Shown in pieces: positions 35,507 through 42,808 of a stretch of DNA of 64,000 nucleotides. The notes beneath the pieces were generated by a model. It did no database searches and was not told where the DNA came from. It was given only the letters and a program-made list of their open reading frames with translations. Position numbers and translations under genes: made by a program. Origin of the DNA: Halosimplex aquaticum (GTDB lineage Archaea > Halobacteriota > Halobacteria > Halobacteriales > Haloarculaceae); assembly GCF_028747785.1 (NCBI RefSeq), contig NZ_CP118158.1:1550001-1614000 (forward strand), read 5' to 3'. How positions within the stretch are numbered: position 1 is the first letter of the stretch; each line of letters starts with the position of its first letter.

Positions 35507-36643
35507 CTATCCCCCATTCACATCGTAGGACATCTGGAACGCCGGTTGCCCCTGTGTGATCTCGTGGTCGGCAATCGAAAATAGCGGCTGGATGTCTGCT
35601 TTGGTATAATCCTCTATACAGTCATAGAGTTCTGTTGCGCGCGTATCTGATCCATCGGCAAGCGCCTCTAACCAGGCAGCACCGAAATAGGGGATGTCGC
35701 TATTGAAGATCTCCGTATCGTCCAAATCGTAGGACGGCGGTGTTCGACCGTTTTCATGCATCAACTGCCATTGGTCACCTCGCCAGTTTCGCGGTGAAAG
35801 GCCGGTCTCGTAATCCGTCCAGCAGGTCGTTGGGACAGGAGAACCGACATGGCTGGCCATATCCTCGAGAGATCCTGCGCCGAGAGCTCTATTCTTCGCC
35901 GCTGAGAGATCCGCATGATGGTGGGATTCGAGTACTGTTCGAATTCGGTCTCCTCTTTCGGGCTCGCCAGTAGCTACAGCAGCTCTTTTTGCACGCCCTA
36001 GAAGCACGGGGAAATCGAACCATGCCCCACTGAAAGTCACAATAACCTCGATATCACGTGTCTCGATCCAGTCGACAACTGCTTCGATTGCTTCTAATTC
36101 CGCCGTCTCCGTCTGATCCTCTCGGAAGAGAACCTCGGTCTCGACTTCCGAGTCACAATCCGCTCGATATCCCAAACCGATACAGAGGATTTCCTGATGA
36201 TCCGGATTCGTCGCCTCGCGGTCACTCTCCGATACAGTCGAAATCGTCTCAATATCCAAGGCAGCGATGGATTCAGCGTCACCGAGTTTTTTGACGACAC
36301 CATCACCAGAGGACGATGAAGGCGCGGGGCAGTTTTCTAGCTCCTGAATCTGCCGTTCCCATTTTGCCTGAATGCCGATCGTACCTTGATAGACATCCGG
36401 CCTGACGTCATCGAATTCGTACCAGGACCCCTCGATGAATTCGTACCCGGCGAGCTCACAGTCCTCGAAGACGGTTATCTTCACGTGAACGCCGGTTACG
36501 TCAGAACAGTGGACTATCTGTGCCCAATAGTCGTGGTCTTTAGTTTCATCTATACTGTCTATCCTGAGGGGAATTCGGAGGCTGTTTTCGTCCTGTTTTG
36601 CAGTGGAGACGATGTCCTCCGCTGTCTGAACACTCGATGCCAT
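35507..36643 (-). CDS. OB-fold protein fused to a DEDDy 3'-5' exonuclease
   Basis: 378 residues. Residues ~20-100 form an OB-like beta domain with 'VKITVFEDCELAGYEF' then 'GSWYEF', 'DVYQG' and a Trp at 95. Residues ~120-360 are a DnaQ/RNase H-like exonuclease with motif Exo I 'ALDIETIS' (D130, E132), Exo II 'TFSGAWFDFPVL' (D210) and Exo III 'YTKAD' (Y346, D350), that is DEDDy. Such nucleases trim single-stranded ends. The gene is divergent from the Argonaute gene with a 128-bp shared promoter region, and its OB fold resembles the Argonaute's N-terminal one. Guide trimming or target-end removal is inferred. Confidence 0.75.
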   Translation of the reverse strand: MASSVQTAEDIVSTAKQDENSLRIPLRIDSIDETKDHDYWAQIVHCSDVTGVHVKITVFEDCELAGYEFIEGSWYEFDDVRPDVYQGTIGIQAKWERQIQELENCPAPSSSSGDGVVKKLGDAESIAALDIETISTVSESDREATNPDHQEILCIGLGYRADCDSEVETEVLFREDQTETAELEAIEAVVDWIETRDIEVIVTFSGAWFDFPVLLGRAKRAAVATGEPERGDRIRTVLESHHHADLSAAKNRALGAGSLEDMASHVGSPVPTTCWTDYETGLSPRNWRGDQWQLMHENGRTPPSYDLDDTEIFNSDIPYFGAAWLEALADGSDTRATELYDCIEDYTKADIQPLFSIADHEITQGQPAFQMSYDVNGG

Positions 36644-36771
36644 TGTCGCGACATGGACTTCCGAGTATATTTACCTTGGGATGGCCGTATATTCTAGTTT
36701 GTTAGTTTGGGATGGGGTTAGTCACTAGGTTTATCACCTAGGCCGGCATTGACGGAACTACGGAACGAGGG
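36644..36771. promoter_or_regulatory. Shared divergent promoter region of the exonuclease and Argonaute genes
   Basis: The 128-bp spacer has two AT-rich TATA-like elements for leftward or rightward transcription (around 36665-36672 'GTATATTTA' and 36688-36695 'TATATTC') and a third, 'GGTTTATCAC', at 36728-36737 embedded in an inverted repeat. The ATG of Argonaute is at 36772. Confidence 0.5.
36725..36741. promoter_or_regulatory. Palindromic operator candidate before Argonaute
   Basis: CTAGGT (36725-36730), a 5-base spacer TTATC, and ACCTAG (36736-36741) form a perfect 6-bp inverted repeat that encloses the TATA-like element of the Argonaute promoter, about 31 bp upstream of the ATG. A dimeric repressor bound here would block promoter recognition. 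Confidence 0.5.
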
Positions 36772-39333
36772 ATGAATACGCGAACAGACATCCGGTCCGA
36801 CGAGCGTATCGATATCACGGTGGGAGTCGTAGAGATCGACGAGTGGGACCACCATACAGTAGCCCGGAAGATAGTCCTGACAGATATCGAGGGGAATAAT
36901 GTCGCGCTGACGATTTTCAACAACAATGACTGTGCGTCCTACGAGTGGGACGTGGGTCGTTGGTATCGACTCGAGGAAGCGGTGGGCGACGTTTATAACG
37001 GAGAGAAGCAACTCAAGCCCTCCTGGGATTTCAACATAGTCTCACTCGATAATACACCCTCTGAGGCCACCGACGAGGCAATCCGGCAACTTTCAGAAGA
37101 GGAGTCAGCCGAAGCCCAAGATTCGACTAGTTCGAAGTCGGCTAATTCCCTCGGAAGAGGGAACTATCTCTTACATTACTGTCTGGGAGAGCTCCCAGAG
37201 CTCCAAGTACATAGCTATCAACTTCGGGTCCCCGGCGGAATAGACGAACAAGATGATGGAGTCGAAAATGGTATTCTTGGTTTCACCGCCCGTGTAGCAG
37301 CCCAGTTTCGATATCAAACGCAAGGACCGGCAACGACAAACGGCCCTCTTCGGATTTACAGTGTCAGCAAGGTATCTAACCCCATAGAAGTGGCCGGCCA
37401 TACAGTCGAGCCAGAGCATACCGGCGTAGAAACGCTAGAAGCGCGTTCATTTGATGATCGGGAGCCACTTCGAGAACTCGTCAAGCAAGATCTGAAAGCA
37501 GCACTAGCGGGTCAGTACGACGTCAAGGCGATCAACTCTATCATTGAATTTGAGCCGGAAATCCGAGCGAACAGCGGAGACTTCACAGCCTCCAGAGAAT
37601 ACAAATGTCGTATCTGGATAGATCCTGATGGGACTGTCATTTGCGGAGTGGACAGCAGCTACCATCTCCAGTCAACCTTCTCTGCGGCCGAATACGTCCG
37701 AAATGGTCACGAGATCGAGGGAGTCACCGTCGAGCACGATACAGACGTCTATGAGAACGGTGGCACTGGAACGGTTCAGGAGTTAGTCGAGACCGGTTAC
37801 GAGGAATTCGTCGACGAGATGGGGTCCTCCATCGCTGAGTATCACCGGACGCGTGGATACGTCAATGAGGAGACTATACAGACGATCGCTGCCAGTGAGC
37901 CCATCATGGCCCAGATCGACTATGGGACGATGGACGGACTCCAGGCGCTCGAGTATTGCTCCGTGGTCCCGACGCTAGACCAGTTGAAACTCCTCGACGG
38001 GGACTTCCACGGACGGTTCCAATCCGTATCTCGAAAACGGCCTAACGAACGGTTCAGCATAGCTCGGTCGTTCATCGAGTCGGTCGGAACGACGCCGTCG
38101 TTAGCGCTAAAGCCTTCAACCCGTCCTTCCAACGTCTGCTACGACGAAATTTCGATTAACTCGAATCGGTCGAATCTGCGATTCAAGGACGGGAAGACTG
38201 CATCTTACGGAGCCAAGGGACTTGACCGGCACGGAGTGTATCAGTCCCCTTCGTCATTCGATCTTCTCTTCCTCTATCCACAGCGCTACCAAAACGAGAG
38301 TAGTGACTTCGTCAGGCTTCTCCTCAAGAAGCTCCACGCCTACGGCACGAGTCCAACGAAGATCGAACGAGAGGCGTACGCGCTCGGCTCTGAATTCGAC
38401 TACACCCAGGTAGCCGACCAAGCCACTGATTTCGACGGCGTCGTTGCGGTTGTACCGGATGAGGGCTGGATAGAGGATCAGATCGATATCGACGACCCGT
38501 ACCCAGAGTTCAAACAACAGTTCGGACAGAAAAAACTCCCCTCCCAGATGGTCGCGGTCTCCAGCCTTTCCGAAGATGACTACTTAGGGAACATCGCTGC
38601 TGGACTCGTAGCAAAATGCGGTGGCATCCCGTGGCGAGTCCACGATGTTCCCGGAGATACCGACGTATTCATCGGGCTCGACGTCACCTACGACACTGAA
38701 ACCGAACAGCACGTTGGTGCGAGCGCAAACGTCGTTCTCGGGGATGGCTCTATTCTTGCATCACAGTCGACGTCGCTGCAGAGCGGAGAAACATTCCAGA
38801 TTGACGATATCGTCGACGTCATCAAGAATCTCCTGAATATCTACCTCGAAGAGGAAGATGGAACACCAAACCACGTCGTCATCCATCGCGACGGCCAGTT
38901 CTATCTGGATCTCGAGGCCCTCGTAGAACGACTCGAAAAAGCTAGTGACCTCATCCCAAAGTTCGATCTCGTCGAGATCCGAAAGAGTGGGAACCCGCGT
39001 ATCGCTTCCTACACGGGCGACCGATTCGAAAGTGCACGGAAAGGGACTGCATTTGAGTCAGAAAACGCCGATCACGCCTATCTAGCGACGACAGGCAAAC
39101 CGGAGCGGCTTCCTGGAACCCCACAACCGATCCGCGTCGTAAAGCGACACGGGTCGACAGACCTCTCCACGCTGGCCAAGCAGGCCTATTGGCTGTCGGA
39201 AGCCCACGTTGCGTCGATCAGTCGATCGACCCGCCTGCCGATCACTACATACTATGCGGACCGGTGTGCCGAACATGCGAGGAAAGGGTATCTCCTGAAC
39301 GGCGAACTTCTCAAAGGAGTCCCATATGTGTAG
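36772..39333 (+). CDS. ago: Long prokaryotic Argonaute with N-terminal OB fold (NgAgo-like)
   Basis: 853 residues. Residues 13-90 are an OB-like domain with 'VALTIFNNNDCASYEWDVGRWY', 'DVYNG' and W85. An acidic linker (~95-125) leads to an N/PAZ region (about 125-430), MID (about 470-615, ending 'VAKCGGIPW'), and PIWI (about 625-853). Catalytic tetrad DEDD is intact: D637 in 'FIGLDVTYD', E673 in 'QSGETFQ', D707 in 'HRDGQF', D830 in 'YYADRCAEH'. From memory this parallels Natronobacterium gregoryi Ago, which also has an extra N-terminal OB-type domain. pAgos use small nucleic-acid guides to cut invading DNA. PLD-ATPase follows 51 bp downstream; an OB-exonuclease is divergent upstream. Confidence 0.92.
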   Translation: MNTRTDIRSDERIDITVGVVEIDEWDHHTVARKIVLTDIEGNNVALTIFNNNDCASYEWDVGRWYRLEEAVGDVYNGEKQLKPSWDFNIVSLDNTPSEATDEAIRQLSEEESAEAQDSTSSKSANSLGRGNYLLHYCLGELPELQVHSYQLRVPGGIDEQDDGVENGILGFTARVAAQFRYQTQGPATTNGPLRIYSVSKVSNPIEVAGHTVEPEHTGVETLEARSFDDREPLRELVKQDLKAALAGQYDVKAINSIIEFEPEIRANSGDFTASREYKCRIWIDPDGTVICGVDSSYHLQSTFSAAEYVRNGHEIEGVTVEHDTDVYENGGTGTVQELVETGYEEFVDEMGSSIAEYHRTRGYVNEETIQTIAASEPIMAQIDYGTMDGLQALEYCSVVPTLDQLKLLDGDFHGRFQSVSRKRPNERFSIARSFIESVGTTPSLALKPSTRPSNVCYDEISINSNRSNLRFKDGKTASYGAKGLDRHGVYQSPSSFDLLFLYPQRYQNESSDFVRLLLKKLHAYGTSPTKIEREAYALGSEFDYTQVADQATDFDGVVAVVPDEGWIEDQIDIDDPYPEFKQQFGQKKLPSQMVAVSSLSEDDYLGNIAAGLVAKCGGIPWRVHDVPGDTDVFIGLDVTYDTETEQHVGASANVVLGDGSILASQSTSLQSGETFQIDDIVDVIKNLLNIYLEEEDGTPNHVVIHRDGQFYLDLEALVERLEKASDLIPKFDLVEIRKSGNPRIASYTGDRFESARKGTAFESENADHAYLATTGKPERLPGTPQPIRVVKRHGSTDLSTLAKQAYWLSEAHVASISRSTRLPITTYYADRCAEHARKGYLLNGELLKGVPYV

Positions 39334-39384
39334 AGTAGGCCGCTTCACGAAATATCTCAACTCACCAAAACCAGATCACTACAA

Positions 39385-41751
39385 ATGACGGAATCATTTG
39401 AACTCCCCTTCGGAGGAGACGACAGCGGTCGGGTCGAATTGTTCAAGAGTTACAATCGTTTTGCGTCGTACTTCGAGGATGCGACCAGAATGAAAGTCGT
39501 TACGTACTGCGACTCGCCGAAATTCATCCTCGAACTATTCGACCGAGTTGAGACGCTGGAGTATCTGGAAGTCGTCGTCGGTGATATCGACGATTACCGA
39601 GAACGTCTCATCGATAAGCCAGAACTCGCGGATAGACTTGAACAATTGAAACGCGACGGGAAGCTCGTAATCTACCTCTGTGAGAACAAAGAAGTCCACA
39701 GCAAGGTGTATCTCATTGAATACGGCCCAAGCAGTGACGTTTCTCGCCGAGAAGCCGAGTCGGACACGCCAGACTCGTCAACTGGGGACGAAACGGCTAA
39801 TCAGCAGACGCTTGGGACAGTAGAATCGGCGGTAGAGGAGGAATCCAAAGATTCGTCCGAAGAACAGCTATCTGAGGAATCCGAGGAGACAGAACTCTCG
39901 CCGGTCCGCGAAGCCACCGCAATCATTGGCTCACCAAATCTTTCCAGCAATGCGTGGACCCGACAAGCGAACGCAGGAGCAGTATTCGAAACGTCGACGG
40001 CCACCGAACTCTGGTCGGACCTGGAGAACTTCTACGAAGAGCACCGCGAGTACAACAAAAACGGTCCGTTCCTCGATGATCTGACTGAGCGTATCGCCAA
40101 CACTGACGACGATCGTGAAGAGGTCCTCACGCTCTATACGGAGGGCAAGGTCAAAACCCGTGACGAAGTAGGACAACTCCACGGACGCCTCGACGAACGG
40201 GTTGAGGCAGAGGCTGATAAGGTTGATCTCGTGCTTGGGGACGATATCGACCTCAGCGAGGATGTTGAAGAAGCCGTTGAAGAACGGGCGGCCTCGATGG
40301 ACGACGTCAGTCAGGGTGAAGAAGCCAAAAACGGCGAGGAATCAGTAGCCGAGCTTGACCCTGGTGACTCGGGGGATACCCGCATCAATCTCTCACTCGT
40401 AGGGCACAGCGACGAAGCGATTGAGACGTTAGCGAAGATGACTGATTTCGATGCGTCGCTCTCCGGCGACTCGTTAACAGCTACTCCGCGGGCCGTTCAG
40501 CAGTACAAACGTGACGTATTCGAGGTCCCAACGATGCGCGTTTCCCGAATCGAATCCGACGAGCAGAACGCGACACCGAACAACGTTGAGTTCGGCGACC
40601 ACCTGACGTTCCACGCTGACGGGAAGGTCTATCAAATCGGACAGCCACTTCCAGATGATCGCGACCGAGTTGCGTCGGCTCTCCAAGGTATCCAAGATTA
40701 CTTCGAAACGGTTGATAAGTACGGAAACTGCAACGATCCAGACGCCGTAAAGGCACACATGGCTGAGGCGCTCCTTTGGATGATGTGGGCACCATTTGCC
40801 AATCGGACCGCGGCCTTCTACAGCCAGTACGGAATCGATCTCGACAAAGCACTCCCAAACTTGTACGTTTACGGAGAATCCGACGCCGGCAAAGGGACGT
40901 TCGCCGAGTTCGCGCTATCACTCATTAGTGGCGGCCGCGTCAAACAGCCAGTAGACGCCGACGAAATAGGAAAGAGAGAGATTCGAGGAATGCGATCTGC
41001 TAACACGGCATTCCCCGTCGTCGTCGACGACATTACCAAAGACACCGTCAATCGGTTAGACACGTTCCGGAACTACTGGGGTAACTGGACCTCCGAAGCC
41101 AGCTATCCGTTATTTGCGTTCATCAGCAATGACAAGCGTCCCGACGAGTGGTTCCGGAACAGGGCGAAGATCCTCCATTTCGACGTCAACTTTGACACGA
41201 GTTACAAGGGCGAGGCGGAGGTAAATCGACTCATTGATCAAGAGAACCCCCTCTTCCTCTGGTTTACCCATGAGCTCCTCACTCGAGATCTTGAGCTGAC
41301 TGACGATGACGATGCGCTCCGGGTCGCCCGTGAAGTCATGATCGACATCTACGAGTACGCCAACGAACCCGTTCCAGACTGGTTCCCACGGCGACCCGCG
41401 GACGAGGAACATGACTCCGGGAGAGACAGGTGGTACGATCTGCTCCAACGTGAGGATGTTTCTACTGAGGACCGGGGAGATACGCTGCGCGTCACCTTTC
41501 CGGAGGAGATGTCCACAGAGACCTACACCTACATGCGGGATCCTCCTACAGTTGCACGGGTAGAGAAACGTGGCCGAGACCTGTTAATCAAGTCTCCAAA
41601 GGAATTCGTTGGATGGTTGGGGACACCACCTGCCGGAGTTGATCTGCCTGATACGGAAGCCAAGACAGACACTCAGGAAGAAATTAGCGAGGCCCCCAAT
41701 GACGACGGAGAGAGCGGCTTTCTGGGAAGAGTCCGTGGGTTATTCAGTTGA
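39385..41751 (+). CDS. PLD-type nuclease domain fused to a P-loop (SF3/D5-like) ATPase
   Basis: 788 residues. The N-terminal PLD-like domain has an HxK motif 'VHSKVYLIE' (H105, K107, E112) and 'IGSPNLSSNAW' (G182, S183, N185), split by a ~60-residue Ser/Glu/Asp-rich insert (115-172). Residues 190-330 are charged helices. Residues 460-700 form an ATPase with Walker A 'YGESDAGKGT' (K503) and Walker B 'FPVVVDDITK' (D548, D549), then 'FRNYWGNWTSEASYPLFAFISND', a sensor-1-like Asn. This order resembles virus/plasmid D5/SF3 helicases. Only one HxK is seen, so dimerisation to form a PLD active site is likely. It lies 51 bp downstream of Argonaute on the same strand. Confidence 0.72.
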   Translation: MTESFELPFGGDDSGRVELFKSYNRFASYFEDATRMKVVTYCDSPKFILELFDRVETLEYLEVVVGDIDDYRERLIDKPELADRLEQLKRDGKLVIYLCENKEVHSKVYLIEYGPSSDVSRREAESDTPDSSTGDETANQQTLGTVESAVEEESKDSSEEQLSEESEETELSPVREATAIIGSPNLSSNAWTRQANAGAVFETSTATELWSDLENFYEEHREYNKNGPFLDDLTERIANTDDDREEVLTLYTEGKVKTRDEVGQLHGRLDERVEAEADKVDLVLGDDIDLSEDVEEAVEERAASMDDVSQGEEAKNGEESVAELDPGDSGDTRINLSLVGHSDEAIETLAKMTDFDASLSGDSLTATPRAVQQYKRDVFEVPTMRVSRIESDEQNATPNNVEFGDHLTFHADGKVYQIGQPLPDDRDRVASALQGIQDYFETVDKYGNCNDPDAVKAHMAEALLWMMWAPFANRTAAFYSQYGIDLDKALPNLYVYGESDAGKGTFAEFALSLISGGRVKQPVDADEIGKREIRGMRSANTAFPVVVDDITKDTVNRLDTFRNYWGNWTSEASYPLFAFISNDKRPDEWFRNRAKILHFDVNFDTSYKGEAEVNRLIDQENPLFLWFTHELLTRDLELTDDDDALRVAREVMIDIYEYANEPVPDWFPRRPADEEHDSGRDRWYDLLQREDVSTEDRGDTLRVTFPEEMSTETYTYMRDPPTVARVEKRGRDLLIKSPKEFVGWLGTPPAGVDLPDTEAKTDTQEEISEAPNDDGESGFLGRVRGLFS

Positions 41752-41936
41752 TCTCGGTTGTTTCAGACTCAATCGAAGCCAGAGAGGAGTATTCCGTGTT
41801 ACCAATCGAAATTACCCCTACTGCCGCATATTCACGTGGCAGATACTCCGGGCCTTCTGAACTCGGTTCCCTGTACCTAGATTACGGTCTCATAGAGCAA
41901 GGCTGTACCAACGATCCGCCACTGATCTAATGCCTT

Positions 41937-42311
41937 TCAGAGGAATCTCCGAATAATGCGCATAAAGATGTTACCCGTCCTTCGAAGAATACGGACGCCG
42001 TTGTATCCACGGTTCTCGTAGTTGCGCCCGGTAGGGTGGCCGTGGGCCCGATCATGACAGGACTGACAAACAGTCGCAAGATTCTCAAGGTGATTCCCAC
42101 CACCACGATTTAGAGGGATCTGGTGGTGTGCATGAAGAACAGCGCCACCATCGCCGGCGTGCGGGCCACTACGAACCCCGCAGTGCTGGCACGTGTAGTT
42201 GTCCCGTTCATACACAGCCTTTCGGCGGAAATCCCAGTCAGGCGGATACTTACCCTCGTAGGTGTCCGGGTCATCCCATCGAGCGCTCACTCCAGAGCCA
42301 CGACCGAACAT
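41937..42311 (-). CDS. HNH endonuclease
   Basis: 124 residues. Zinc-binding 'CQHCG' (first Cys pair) and 'VCQSCHDRAHG' flank the HNH core 'VLHAHHQIPLNRGGGNHLENLATV'. The N-terminus 'WDFRRKAVYERDNYTCQHC' is the common pre-HNH segment of restriction- or mobile-type HNH proteins. The C-terminus is basic ('RILRRTGNIFMRIIRRFL'). It is preceded by a 45-residue gene whose stop overlaps its start by one base (TAATG), so the two are probably translated together. Confidence 0.85.
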   Translation of the reverse strand: MFGRGSGVSARWDDPDTYEGKYPPDWDFRRKAVYERDNYTCQHCGVRSGPHAGDGGAVLHAHHQIPLNRGGGNHLENLATVCQSCHDRAHGHPTGRNYENRGYNGVRILRRTGNIFMRIIRRFL

Positions 42312-42448
42312 TACTCAGAACGCGTCTCCGCTTTTGCCGTGCCTGGCTGTACAGACTCGGCTTTCAGCTCCACGAGATGGTCTACGGCTGCGAGATACGG
42401 TTTGAGTTGTGAATAGTGGATTTCATCTGGCCCTCGGAGTAACTTCAT
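42311..42448 (-). CDS. Small hypothetical protein upstream of HNH gene (45 aa)
   Basis: ATG at 42448 to TAA at 42311-42313 encodes MKLLRGPDEIHYSQLKPYLA and continues to ...AKAETRSE. A TATA-like 'TTTATAATTG' lies about 25-35 bp upstream on this strand. It is translationally coupled to the HNH gene by the TAATG overlap, which supports it as a real gene. The function is unknown. Confidence 0.55.
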   Translation of the reverse strand: MKLLRGPDEIHYSQLKPYLAAVDHLVELKAESVQPGTAKAETRSE

Positions 42449-42657
42449 GACGTTCAACGATACGCCGCGATCAATTATAAATCAGCTATCGGAATCAGTG
42501 TCTCAGAAGCTTAACACGGAATTTTCCCACACATCACCCCTACATCCAAATCGGACACACCCACTATCGATGCGAAAGTCCACTCGGGGAGGATGGGAGA
42601 ATCGACTGGTGGGGAATTAGACCCTGTACGACTTCCTGAAAATCCGTTATCGGATAT

Positions 42658-42696
42658 CCTACGCTACACCAGTATTGTTCCTACTTGTAGCGTAGG
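42658..42696. repeat. 10-bp perfect inverted repeat with 19-base loop
   Basis: CCTACGCTAC (42658-42667) and GTAGCGTAGG (42687-42696) can form a hairpin about 110 bp past the AAA gene stop. A related CGCTAC occurs at 42710-42715. Terminator or binding site cannot be separated. Confidence 0.4.
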
Positions 42697-42760
42697 TGGA
42701 TGCTGTCCGACGCTACAGAGCCTTCACCGAACGGTTCTGAAGCAAATCATGAGCTCAGCC

Positions 42761-42777
42761 ATCCGTGTTATACGGAT
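42761..42777. repeat. 6-bp inverted repeat ATCCGT-5-ACGGAT
   Basis: Perfect arms with a 5-base spacer (GTTAT), about 32 bp past the AAA stop (leftward). It could act as a hairpin at the transcript end or as a protein-binding site. Confidence 0.35.
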
Positions 42778-42808
42778 AATCCATATAGTCCGAAGCGAAT
42801 TTGCGAGG

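Larger units (their letters stand above)
42449..42808. other. Intergenic region with two inverted repeats
   Basis: 360 bp between the small gene upstream of HNH and the 3' end of the AAA gene. The leftward TATA-like element is at about 42472-42482. Two perfect inverted repeats lie at 42658-42696 and 42761-42777. No open frame here looks like haloarchaeal protein. Confidence 0.45.

Noticed and set aside
39385-41751. DISARM system based on the PLD domain
   Set aside because: The DISARM helicase, DUF1998 and methylase genes are missing, and this PLD domain is fused to an ATPase.
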